Positions 1 to 6,884 of a stretch of 15,478 bases of DNA are shown here, one piece after another; position 1 is the stretch's first letter; each line of letters opens with the position of its first letter. The notes beneath the pieces are model-generated. The model was given only the letters and a program-made list of their open reading frames with translations, was not told the DNA's origin and searched no databases. Origin of the DNA: an uncultured Synechococcus sp. (lineage in GTDB: Bacteria; Cyanobacteriota; Cyanobacteriia; PCC-6307; Cyanobiaceae); assembly GCA_937975655.1 (NCBI GenBank), contig CALJTZ010000424.1:1-15478 (forward strand), in the 5' to 3' direction. The translations under genes were made by a program, and so were the position numbers.

Positions 1-1
1 C

Positions 2-1036
2 GACGTTCGCCTGAACTTCGACACCAGCTTCACCGGTAAGGACCTGCTGCGCACCCAGCTGCGCGCCGGTAACTTCAACGACTCGGCCTTCGGTGCTGAT
101 CCCACCAAGCTCTCCAAGCTGGATGCCGGCTTTGAAGAAAGCTGCGGCACCGGCGCCGACTGCGGCGACGTGGTGGCGATCAACCGCCTCTACTACAAGT
201 TCCCGGTGGGCAGCAACTTCACCGTGGTCGCTGGCCCTCGCCTGCGTCAGGATGAAATGCTCGCCGTTTGGCCTTCGGTCTACTCCGGCGACAAGATCCT
301 GAAGCTGTTCCAGTTCGCTGGTGCTCCCGGTGCTAACAGCCAGGTGCTGGGTGCCGGTGCCGGTGCTTACTGGAAGGAGAACAAGAAGGGTGGCTGGAGC
401 TTCTCGCTGGGCTATGTGGCCGGTGAGGGTGACCAAGGCAATCCTTCCAAGGGCGGCATCGCCAACGGCTACTCCAAGGCCTCCGGCTCGGTTCAGCTGG
501 CGTACACCGGCACGAACTGGAACCTCAGCGGTCTGTACACCTACAACAACCGCGGTGTGAGCGTCGGCGCCACTCCGTTGGCCTCCGGTGCCTTCTCCAG
601 CGGCTACAGCGGCACTAATTCCTTCGGTCTGGCCGGTTACTGGCAGCCGCTGCAGAGCGGCTGGATGCCTTCGGTCAGCGCCGGCTGGGGCATCAACGTG
701 TCCAACAACATCGGTGGTACCAAGTTTGATAACACCGACATCAGCCTCACCAGCCAGTCCTGGATGGTGGGTCTGAACTGGAAGGATGCCTTCGTCAAGG
801 GCAACGTGCTCGGTATGGCCGTGGGTCAGCCCACCTTCGTCACCAACAACTCTGACGACGTCAACACCTACGACGGCAACTACGCCTGGGAGTGGTTCTA
901 CAAGTTCCAGGTCACCGACAACATCGCTGTCACCCCGGCGATCTTCTACCTGTCCCGTCCCCAGGGTCAGGCCACTGGCAACAGCAGCAGCTTCGACAGC
1001 TTCGGCTACCTGATCCAGACCACCTTCAAGTTCTGA
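2..1036 (+). CDS. Outer-membrane porin, OprB/Som family (5' truncated)
   Basis: The frame is open from the window edge to the stop at 1034-1036, giving 344 residues of the C-terminal beta-barrel; the start, signal peptide and usual SLH domain lie off the left end. The protein alternates short beta strands rich in Tyr, Trp, Gly, Ser and Asn with loops, and it ends in Thr-Phe-Lys-Phe, the aromatic terminus expected of BAM-inserted proteins. Segments such as LYYKFPVG, GPRLRQDEML and AVWPSVYSGD are typical of the SomA/SomB-like porins that dominate picocyanobacterial outer membranes and pass small solutes and ions. Two close cysteines (CGTGADC, encoded near 143-165) could form a loop disulphide. 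Codon use is strongly biased to C-ending codons, as in highly expressed genes. A hairpin terminator follows. Substrate specificity cannot be read from the sequence. Confidence 0.92.
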   Translation, partial: DVRLNFDTSFTGKDLLRTQLRAGNFNDSAFGADPTKLSKLDAGFEESCGTGADCGDVVAINRLYYKFPVGSNFTVVAGPRLRQDEMLAVWPSVYSGDKILKLFQFAGAPGANSQVLGAGAGAYWKENKKGGWSFSLGYVAGEGDQGNPSKGGIANGYSKASGSVQLAYTGTNWNLSGLYTYNNRGVSVGATPLASGAFSSGYSGTNSFGLAGYWQPLQSGWMPSVSAGWGINVSNNIGGTKFDNTDISLTSQSWMVGLNWKDAFVKGNVLGMAVGQPTFVTNNSDDVNTYDGNYAWEWFYKFQVTDNIAVTPAIFYLSRPQGQATGNSSSFDSFGYLIQTTFKF

Positions 1037-1100
1037 TCCGCTCGCGGTTCAGCTACTCCTCACGCGCACCTCGCGCTCACTCACACACCAAAAAACTCCA

Positions 1101-1127
1101 GGCCTCCCGGAAACGGGGGGCTTTTTT
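1101..1127 (+). terminator. Intrinsic terminator of the porin gene
   Basis: An eight-pair GC-rich stem (1102-1109 with 1114-1121, one G-T wobble) closes a GAAA tetraloop and is followed at once by six T residues (1122-1127). A run of six A residues at 1090-1095 precedes the stem, so the hairpin could extend and might also act weakly on the other strand. It lies 65 bp after the porin stop and is the only textbook Rho-independent terminator I see in the window. Confidence 0.9.
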
Positions 1128-1192
1128 CATGGTCGGGGCGGGTGGTGCGTCTTGGATGATGGAGGGGCTTCCGTTGTTGTCCGCGCCTCGCG

Positions 1193-1879
1193 ATGCCCCA
1201 GTCCCCCAGGGATCCCTATCAGGTGCTGGGGGTGCCCATCAAGGCCACGGTTGCCGAGATCAAGGCGGCCTACCGGGCGCTGGTGAAGCAGCACCACCCC
1301 GATGCGGGCGGTGATCAGCATCGGATCCTGGAGCTCAATGCCGCCTGGGAGGTGCTGGGGGATGCGCAGCGCCGGGCGGAGCACGATCGCCGGCACCCGG
1401 CGAGCCCTGCCGCCGCACCTGTGCGTGCAGCGGACGTGGGTCGGGCAGCACGGCGGGCCACGGCGCAGGCTTCCGCCGTGGATGCCCAGTTGTTGACCTG
1501 GCTTCAGCAGGTGTATGGGCCCATTGATCGGCTGCTGGGCCAGGTGATCAATCCCTTCGCCGGGCAGCTCAGGGATCTCTCCGCCGATCCCTATGACGAT
1601 GCCCTGATGGAGACGTTCTGCCAGTTTCTGGAACAGAGCCAGGCCAAGCTACTCAAGGTGGAGACGCTCTACCGCTCCATGGCGGCGCCCCGATCGGCCC
1701 AGGGTTTCAGCCTCAGCCTGTATCACTGTCTGAGCCAGGTGCAGGACGCCCTCGCGGAACTCGAGCGCTACACCATGGGCTATGTGGACAGCTACCTGCG
1801 CGATGGGCGCGAGATGCTGCGGGAGGCCAAACAGCGCCGCTCACGGCTGCATGAGGAGCGGCGACGGCTGGAGATCTGA
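1193..1879 (+). CDS. J-domain (DnaJ-like) protein
   Basis: 228 residues. The N-terminal J domain spans about residues 7-67: DPYQVLGV at its start, helix II with KAAYRALVKQ, the diagnostic HPD loop at residues 35-37 that stimulates Hsp70 ATPase, then helices III/IV (LNAAWEVLGD). There is no Gly/Phe region, zinc finger or DnaJ C-terminal substrate domain, so this is a type III co-chaperone, not DnaJ itself. An Ala/Pro/Arg-rich linker (about 68-95) leads to an alpha-helical C-terminal half ending in a charged Arg/Glu-rich helix, possibly a coiled coil. Its likely partner is a DnaK paralogue and its client is unknown. The ATG at 1193 begins the J domain directly; I see no good Shine-Dalgarno site. 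It stands alone between the porin terminator and convergent ndhO, 15 bp away. Confidence 0.85.
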   Translation: MPQSPRDPYQVLGVPIKATVAEIKAAYRALVKQHHPDAGGDQHRILELNAAWEVLGDAQRRAEHDRRHPASPAAAPVRAADVGRAARRATAQASAVDAQLLTWLQQVYGPIDRLLGQVINPFAGQLRDLSADPYDDALMETFCQFLEQSQAKLLKVETLYRSMAAPRSAQGFSLSLYHCLSQVQDALAELERYTMGYVDSYLRDGREMLREAKQRRSRLHEERRRLEI

Positions 1880-1894
1880 GGCGGCCCCCCGAAT

Positions 1895-2137
1895 TCAGAA
1901 CGCCTCGAGTTGATCCAGGCGCAACCACACATCTGGCACCGGGCGGCGGTAGCGCAGCTGGGCATAGTCGCCCTTCACAGCCAGCACCTCGGCGGGCCCC
2001 TCGAAGAGATAGCCCGGGGCGGCCGGATCGCTGGCGCGGGCTTCCAGGCTGGTGCTGTAGGCGCTGCGGTTCACCTTCACCAGGCTGCCTTTCTTGATCG
2101 GAGCCACCGGCGCAGTGGTCGTCGGTGTGTCAGCCAT
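1895..2137 (-). CDS. ndhO: NAD(P)H-quinone oxidoreductase subunit O
   Basis: 80 residues, the usual size for NdhO, a small peripheral subunit specific to the oxygenic-photosynthesis NDH-1 complex on the thylakoid membrane (cyclic electron flow, respiration, CO2 uptake). Family hallmarks are visible: KKGSLVKVNR near the N-terminus, then SLEARASDP, a Tyr-Leu-Phe segment (GYLFEGPAEVL), and the strongly conserved C-terminal block VWLRLDQLEAF. The first 14 residues are a Thr/Pro/Ala-rich extension. The start at 2137 is the only ATG consistent with this N-terminus. The gene converges on the J-domain gene and diverges from the antiporter, with 54 bp between the two starts. It appears monocistronic, which is common for ndhO. 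Confidence 0.93.
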   Translation of the reverse strand: MADTPTTTAPVAPIKKGSLVKVNRSAYSTSLEARASDPAAPGYLFEGPAEVLAVKGDYAQLRYRRPVPDVWLRLDQLEAF

Positions 2138-2191
2138 GGCGAGTGCGAGCAGCAGGGTCAGGCTAAAACGTCTTCAGTTCAGATTTGGCGT

Positions 2192-3434
2192 GTGTCCCAA
2201 AGCCTGGCCCTGCTGCTGGTGATGTTCGGAGGGCTGTTGCTGCTGGCGATGTTCCTCGATGATCTGGCGTCTGAGATCAAAGTGCCGGGCATCCTGCTGG
2301 TGCTGGTTCTCGGTCTGTTGATCGACAACGACCTGAGCCCCGGTGCCACCGCCTCCGCTCCCCTGCTCAGTTTTGCGGCGGCCGATCAACTGGCCCAGTT
2401 GTCCCTGGCTCTGGTGCTGTTCTTCGGCGGCCTTCACGGCGAACTGGACGCAGATGAAACCGGTGTTGGGCCCTTCCCTGCGGCTGGCGCTGCTGGGTTC
2501 TCTGCTCACGGCCGGCTGCCTCAGCCTGGTGGTGATGGGCTTCCAGAGCCTGCCCGCCACGGCGGTGGATGTGAACGTGCCGGTGGCTCTGTTTGTGGGG
2601 GCGATGTTCTGCAGCACCGATGCCTCGGCCGTGCTCAGCCTGTTGCGTCCCCTCGAGGGACGCCTGCCCAAGCGGCTGATCGACCTGCTCGAGTGTGAGT
2701 CGGGCCTCAACGACCCCATCGCCGTGGTGCTGGCGGGCTTGGCCCTCGCCATTGCCGGCGGCGGTGAAGCCCAGGTGGAGCTCGTGGTGGTGGCGGTGGT
2801 GCGGGAGTTTCTGCTGGGGGCGTTGCTGGGCTGGTTGGGGGGCAAGGCCGCTGCTGTGTTGCTCTGCCGGCGCAAAGCGTCCAGCTACGGAAGCCTGGTG
2901 ATCGTGTTGAGCATGGCCCTGCTGATGCTGATCGTTGGGGGCTCAGCTCTGGTGGGAGCCAGTGGGCTGCTAGCGGCCTACGTGATGGGTGTGGTGCTGG
3001 GCAATAGCCCCGAAGTGAACCGCGGGGCCCTGGAAGACAGCCATTCGGGCTTTGCCAAGTTGGCGGAATTGGCCCTGTTTCTCTGCCTGGGCCTGGTGGT
3101 GATGCCCTCCGATGTGGCCCTCTCCTTCAAGTACGCGCTGGTGCTGTTCGTGGCGGTGCTGCTGGTGCGCTGGCTGGTGGTGTCGCTGTTGTTGGTGCGC
3201 AGCGGCTTCCGGCGCCGTGAGCGCACCTTCACCGCGATGGCGGGGTTGCGGGGTGCTGTTCCGATTGCCATTGCGATTCAGGCGGCATCCAGCACGGTTC
3301 CCTGGGGCCGAGACATGCCTGCCTTTGCTCTGGCGGTGGTGTTACTGGGCCTTGTACTGCAGGGTTTTGCATTGGTGCCCCTGGCCCAGCGGCTGGGCCT
3401 GGTGGGAGCCCCTGAGCCGGAACTCCCTTCTTAG
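2192..3434 (+). CDS. CPA1-type cation:proton antiporter, disrupted by a +1 frameshift near 2435
   Basis: Two frames together encode a full-length CPA1 antiporter of about 413 residues. The first part (GTG at 2192 to codon CTT at 2432-2434) gives SLALLLVMFGG to LALVLFFGGL. Homology then continues one base later from 2436 (TANWTQMKPVL) to the stop at 3432-3434. Reading through without a shift yields nonsense from 2438. CPA1/NhaP2-like signatures follow in the second frame: FCSTDASAVLSLLRPLEG, the ESGLNDPIAV core with the Asn-Asp pair, about ten further hydrophobic segments, and RGAVPIAIAI. The family exchanges Na+ or K+ for H+ across the inner membrane for pH and salt balance. The start is uncertain: GTG 2192 fits the hydrophobic N-terminus, ATG 2222 is an alternative. 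One extra base (T or C around 2433-2435) explains the break; whether it is a sequencing error or a real lesion cannot be told here. Confidence 0.8.
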
Positions 3435-3467
3435 CCTGATCAACAAAGCGATGGACTGAGGGGCGAC

Positions 3468-4421
3468 ATGCAGATTCTGCTGCTGGGTTGCAGTGGTTTT
3501 GTCGGCCGGGAGCTGGTGCCCCTGCTGTTGCAGCAGGGGCACAGCCTCACCTTGATCAGTCGTTCGGCCCGGCCCCTGGCGGGCCTCCAGCACCCCAAAC
3601 TCCAGCGCATCGCAGCGGATCCATCCCAGCCAGCCAGCTGGCAGCGGCCTGATCTGCAGGGTGCCCTGCAGGCCTCCGAGGCGGTGGTGAATCTGGCTGG
3701 GGAGCCCATCGCCGAGAAGCGCTGGACCGCCGAGCATCGCCAGCTGCTGTTCGACAGCCGCATCCACACCACCCGTGCGCTCGTGCAGGCCATGGCGGCC
3801 TTGCCCGAGGGGCAGCGCCCCCAGGTGCTGATTACGGGCTCGGCCATCGGCTACTACGGCACGAGTTCGGCTGCACGCTTTGAGGAATCCAGCCCGGCTG
3901 GGGGCGATGTGCTGGGCCAGCTGTGCAGTGCCTGGGAGGCAGCGGGCCAGCAGGCCAGTGGCCTGTGCCGGGTGGTGACGCTGCGGATCGGCATCGTGTT
4001 GGCGGCCGATGGGGGTGCACTAGGCAAGATGCTGCCCGTGTTCCGCCTCGGTTTTGGTGGCCCGATCGGCACCGGGCAGCAGTGGATGAGCTGGATCTCC
4101 CGCCGTGATCTCTGTGGCTTGATTGCCGCGGCCTTGGAGGATGTCTCCTACAGCGGGGTGTACAACGCCGTGGCTCCCAACCCCTGCTCCATGGCCCAGT
4201 TCGCCGCCGCCCTTGGCCGCTGCCTGGGGCGGCCCAGCCTGCTGCCGGTACCGGCAGCGATCCTTCAGTTGCTCCTGGGGGATGGCGCCAAGGTGGTGCT
4301 GGAGGGCCAGCAGGTGCTGCCAGTGCGGCTGCAGCAGCAGGGTTTTGACTTCTGCGATCCGGAGCTCACTGGGGCGCTCGCCGTTGCCACCAGCCCAGAA
4401 TCCAGCCCAACACGCCGCTGA
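3468..4421 (+). CDS. TIGR01777-type NAD(P)-binding epimerase-like protein
   Basis: 317 residues, normal for the TIGR01777/SDR39U1 branch of extended short-chain dehydrogenases. The N-terminal Rossmann motif is GCSGFVG (residues 7-13). It is followed by the family's VNLAGEPIAEKRW (74-86), a strand ending in ITGSAIGYYG (122-131) carrying the Ser and Tyr of the active-site region, and TLRIGIVL (171-178). The C-terminal DUF1731-like domain (about 250-300) includes PVPAAILQLLLGDGA and VLPVRLQQQGFDF. Plant and cyanobacterial members have been tied to cell-division or plastid roles, but the substrate is not established. AGGGG lies just upstream of the ATG and the antiporter stop is 33 bp away, so they may be cotranscribed. 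Its last 56 bp overlap the minus-strand membrane-protein gene. Confidence 0.9.
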   Translation: MQILLLGCSGFVGRELVPLLLQQGHSLTLISRSARPLAGLQHPKLQRIAADPSQPASWQRPDLQGALQASEAVVNLAGEPIAEKRWTAEHRQLLFDSRIHTTRALVQAMAALPEGQRPQVLITGSAIGYYGTSSAARFEESSPAGGDVLGQLCSAWEAAGQQASGLCRVVTLRIGIVLAADGGALGKMLPVFRLGFGGPIGTGQQWMSWISRRDLCGLIAAALEDVSYSGVYNAVAPNPCSMAQFAAALGRCLGRPSLLPVPAAILQLLLGDGAKVVLEGQQVLPVRLQQQGFDFCDPELTGALAVATSPESSPTRR

Positions 4422-4650
4422 GGATGGCGGCCCCCATCAGCAGGCCGATGGCGGGCGTGAACAGGGGCTCCCACAGGCTCTGAAACAGGTTCAGCGGGGC
4501 CTCGATGTGGCGGCTGTGGCAGAGCACGGCAATGCCGAACCAGATCGCTCCCGCGATCACCACGAACACATCGATCACCAGCAGGGTGTCGATCCAGCCC
4601 TTGAGGCGCTGGCCGATCGAGAGCTCTGCCGGTTTCGAGGGCTCAGTCAT
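4366..4650 (-). CDS. Small two-helix membrane protein, function unknown
   Basis: 94 residues starting MTEPSKPAEL. Two hydrophobic segments are visible: about residues 22-44 (TLLVIDVFVVIAGAIWFGIA) and 62-87 (LFTPAIGLLMGAAILSGVLG). The short hydrophilic link between them includes a His-Ser-Arg-His stretch, and the tail is basic. The start at 4650 overlaps the 3' end of the LpxB-related gene by 8 bp, which argues for translational coupling and makes the longer upstream frame unlikely. It is the last gene of the TPR/LpxB-like operon, so a role in the same envelope process is plausible but only inferred. Its 3' end overlaps the convergent TIGR01777 gene by 56 bp. I do not recognise a named family. 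Confidence 0.8.
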   Translation of the reverse strand: MTEPSKPAELSIGQRLKGWIDTLLVIDVFVVIAGAIWFGIAVLCHSRHIEAPLNLFQSLWEPLFTPAIGLLMGAAILSGVLGWILGWWQRRAPQ

Positions 4651-5872
4651 GGCGGTGGTGGCGCAGGCAGGCCGCAATGTCGTTGGCCATCCTGGCGGCA
4701 CCGCCCCCGCTGCCGATGCGCTCGAGTCCGTTCTGTGCCAGCTCTTGGTGCCAGCGCGGTTCCGCACCCAGGCGCTCGAGCAGCTGGGCGCAGAGGGCTG
4801 CGGTGTCGCGCAACTGGGCTTCGCTGCCACTGGCCCCATCGGCGCAGAACAGCGAGGGGCCCAGCAGGCGCCGTTGCGCTTCGGCAAAGTTGGGTGTGAA
4901 CTGGGGGCCGCCCCCCGCTAGCTGCACCACGGGTTTGGCCAGCCCCACGCTCTGTTCGGCGGCGGTGCCGGTCATGGAGAGCAGCAGATCGCACTGCTGC
5001 ACCACCGCCGGGAATCGGCCCCATTCCAGCTGCAGCTGCAGCGGGCCGCGCCTCAGGCTGCAGCGCTCCTCGCCCTCCAGGTTCAGCCCCCAGCCCAGAC
5101 GGCTCGCCAGCGGTGCCACTTCTTGGGGGGTGAGCTTGCCCACCAGGGCGGCATGCAGCCCCAGGCGGGAGGGCTCCCGTAGCTCGGCCGGCAACCGTTC
5201 CAGCACCTGCAGCATCAGTTCCAGGTTGTGGAGGGCTTCCGGCAGTCGGCTACCCGGCAGCAGGCCCAGCCGCTGGCGTGGGGCTCCCCCCAGGGGGTCA
5301 GCGGCGGCCAGGGCACCATCAAAGAAGGGGTTGCCGAGGAAGGTCACCGGCCTGCGCAGCTGCACGCTGAGGTCGGCGGCGGTGAGGGCATCGCGGCTGT
5401 AGACCCGCAGAAACCGCTGGCTCTGCAGACACTCGCCGCAGGGCCAGGGCAGCCGCAGCCGCCCCTCGTAATGGCTGGAGTAGGCCACCAGGTAGGTGAC
5501 GGTGGGCCGCCGGGTGATCCAGGCCGCCAGCACGGGAATCACATCCCCCACCACCAGGATCAGGTCGTAGCGGTGGGCCAGGCGCAGCAGCAGCAGTAGG
5601 CGCCGCAGCAGGTACGCCACCTGGCCCTGCAGCACTTCCGTGAGCCGGCCCACCAGGCTGGTGTAACCCAGGCCGCCGGTGCTGTATTCCCGGGTGCGGC
5701 CCAGCCGGCTGAGGCCCGCCTGTTCATAGGCGCGGCCATGGCCCACCAGGGGGAGTGCCTCCACCCGGTGCCCCAGCTGCTGCAGTTGCCGGCCGATCAG
5801 GGCTCCACTCAGATCCTCGCCATGCCCATTGCTGAGCAGCAGGATGCGCTGGCCGCTGCCGGTTTGGCTCAC
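4643..5872 (-). CDS. Lipid-A-disaccharide synthase-related protein (TIGR03492-like)
   Basis: 409 residues from the GTG at 5872. The N-terminus has a GT-B-type loop, SNGHGED (14-20), then a hydrophobic stretch at 88-98 and the VVGDVIPVLAAW segment. The C-terminal half carries LLPGSR (204-209) and TGTAAEQSVGLAKPVVQ, both reminiscent of the nucleotide-sugar site of LpxB and other GT-B enzymes. This matches the cyanobacterial family described as lipid-A-disaccharide synthase related; true LpxB makes the lipid A disaccharide, and whether this paralogue is a glycosyltransferase, and on what acceptor, is unknown. GTG 5872 is preferred to the frame's far upstream ATG because it follows AGGGG and overlaps the TPR gene's stop in the GTGA arrangement. 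The 3' end overlaps the small membrane-protein gene by 8 bp. Confidence 0.87.
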   Translation of the reverse strand: MSQTGSGQRILLLSNGHGEDLSGALIGRQLQQLGHRVEALPLVGHGRAYEQAGLSRLGRTREYSTGGLGYTSLVGRLTEVLQGQVAYLLRRLLLLLRLAHRYDLILVVGDVIPVLAAWITRRPTVTYLVAYSSHYEGRLRLPWPCGECLQSQRFLRVYSRDALTAADLSVQLRRPVTFLGNPFFDGALAAADPLGGAPRQRLGLLPGSRLPEALHNLELMLQVLERLPAELREPSRLGLHAALVGKLTPQEVAPLASRLGWGLNLEGEERCSLRRGPLQLQLEWGRFPAVVQQCDLLLSMTGTAAEQSVGLAKPVVQLAGGGPQFTPNFAEAQRRLLGPSLFCADGASGSEAQLRDTAALCAQLLERLGAEPRWHQELAQNGLERIGSGGGAARMANDIAACLRHHRHD

Positions 5873-6315
5873 CCCTGCAGCCAAGCTTTCACCTTCAGCA
5901 GAGCCTGCCAGTCCGGGCGCCGCACCAGGCCGTCCTCGAGGGAGTCGTCGAGTTCCGCGGCCAGTTCCGGGGCCATCACCCGCAGGCGTTGCACCAACTC
6001 GATGTGCTCCCGTACGCCTTTGGCATTGGTTTCCAGCATCGCCAGGCTGAGGTTGATGCGGGCCTGGGGATCCTGGGGGTTGAGCTTCACGGCCATGCGG
6101 GCCGAGCGCAGGCCGGCTTGGGGCTGGTTGTCCAGCAGCTGCAGCCAGGCCAGGCAGGTCCACCCGGCGGAGAGGCGCGGTTCCTGCTGGGTGATGGCGA
6201 TGAAATCGTCGATCACCTCATCCACCGGCGCACCTTGCTGGTAGCGGCCAATGGCCTGCTCAAACAGCGAGGCGCCCGTGCTGGCGGCGTTGGTGGCGGC
6301 GTCTGAGGCGGTCAT
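5869..6315 (-). CDS. TPR-repeat protein
   Basis: 148 residues, all helical in character. The central region (about 34-110) reads as tetratricopeptide-like helix pairs: PRLSAGWTCLAWLQLLDNQP, AGLRSARMAVKLNPQDPQAR and INLSLAMLETNAKGVREHI show the usual small/large residue spacing, with NPQDP as a typical inter-repeat turn. There is no signal peptide or membrane segment, so it is probably a cytoplasmic scaffold or adaptor. It is the first gene of a tight minus-strand operon: its TGA overlaps the GTG of the LpxB-related gene by 4 bp, implying coupled translation and perhaps a physical partnership. The 59 bp up to the IscA-like gene contain no clear terminator, so read-through from there is possible. 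Partner and function are not known from the sequence. Confidence 0.85.
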   Translation of the reverse strand: MTASDAATNAASTGASLFEQAIGRYQQGAPVDEVIDDFIAITQQEPRLSAGWTCLAWLQLLDNQPQAGLRSARMAVKLNPQDPQARINLSLAMLETNAKGVREHIELVQRLRVMAPELAAELDDSLEDGLVRRPDWQALLKVKAWLQG

Positions 6316-6374
6316 GGCGTGGCTGCAGGCCTGGTCGTGCCCTCAGATTGCCACCCGGGCGGTTCCTGCCGGCC

Positions 6375-6785
6375 TCACACGGCAAAGGAGCTGCCGCAGC
6401 CGCAGGTCTGGGAGGCGTTGGGGTTGGTGAAGTTGAAGCCGCCGCCGATCAGGGCACTGGAGAAGTCCAGCTGCATTCCATAGATGTAGAGCAGGCTCTT
6501 GGGGTCGCTCACCACCGTGAAGCTGGGGGCGCCAGAGGGCTCGTACACGTACTGCTCGTCATCGGCACGGACTTCGGACGCATCGATGAAATCCATCGTG
6601 TAGCTCATGCCGCTGCAGCCGCCCGAGCGCACACCTACCCGCAGCACCTTGGTGTCGCCCTGCTGGGTCATCAGCGCCGCCAGCTGCTTCATGGCGGGCT
6701 CCGTGATCAGGATGCCCTTGCCGTCCACGCCGGTGTGGGTGGCAAGGGCCTGGGGGGCCTCAGGGCTGGCGATGTCGCTGGTCAT
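6375..6785 (-). CDS. HesB/IscA/SufA-type iron-sulphur assembly protein
   Basis: 136 residues from the ATG at 6785 (AAGG sits about 5 bases upstream; the longer frame to 6869 runs through the promoter region and is unlikely). The three invariant A-type carrier cysteines are present: Cys57 in RSGGCSGMSY, and Cys128 and Cys130 in QTCGCGSSF. Between them are typical segments such as DFIDAS and LLYIYGMQLDFSSALIGGGFNF (the SLLYIYGM and GGGFNFTNPN parts). Proteins of this family carry Fe-S clusters or iron to apoproteins in the cytosol. The first 20 residues are a variable extension. It is divergent from zeta-carotene desaturase across a 100-bp gap with an inverted repeat. SufA and IscA cannot be separated reliably by eye, so no symbol is given. 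Confidence 0.92.
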   Translation of the reverse strand: MTSDIASPEAPQALATHTGVDGKGILITEPAMKQLAALMTQQGDTKVLRVGVRSGGCSGMSYTMDFIDASEVRADDEQYVYEPSGAPSFTVVSDPKSLLYIYGMQLDFSSALIGGGFNFTNPNASQTCGCGSSFAV

Positions 6786-6810
6786 CTCGGCCTTCACGCC
6801 TGTTGGGCCC

Positions 6811-6860
6811 ACTCTATGGACGCTGCTCGGCCCCTGCCTGGCCGTGCGTCTCCATAGAGT
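6811..6860. promoter_or_regulatory. Inverted repeat in the iscA-like/crtQ divergent promoter region
   Basis: The arms ACTCTATGGA (6811-6820) and TCCATAGAGT (6851-6860) are perfect inverted complements. Inside them CGC (6821-6823) faces GCG (6846-6848), and CGGCC (6828-6832) faces GGCCG (6840-6844), so the 50 bp can fold almost end to end. The outer ends lie 25 bp from the IscA-type ATG (6785) and 24 bp from the crtQ GTG (6885). Each arm read outward contains TAGAGT, a 4/6 match to the -10 consensus placed so that each gene would have a short leader. I see no -35 match. It could be a shared operator, paired promoters or a cruciform; the role is inferred. Confidence 0.55.
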
Positions 6861-6884
6861 CGTGGCCACCTAGGGAGTTACAGG

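Noticed and set aside
1878..1906. GAGGCG / CGCCTC inverted repeat between the convergent J-domain and ndhO genes as a bidirectional terminator.
   Set aside because: Only six pairs with a 17-base loop and no T-run on either strand; too weak to annotate.
5873..6163. N-terminal extension of the LpxB-related protein to an ATG at 6163.
   Set aside because: It would overlap the TPR gene for almost 300 bp, has low-complexity shadow-like composition, and the GTG at 5872 sits exactly at the homology start with a GTGA overlap.
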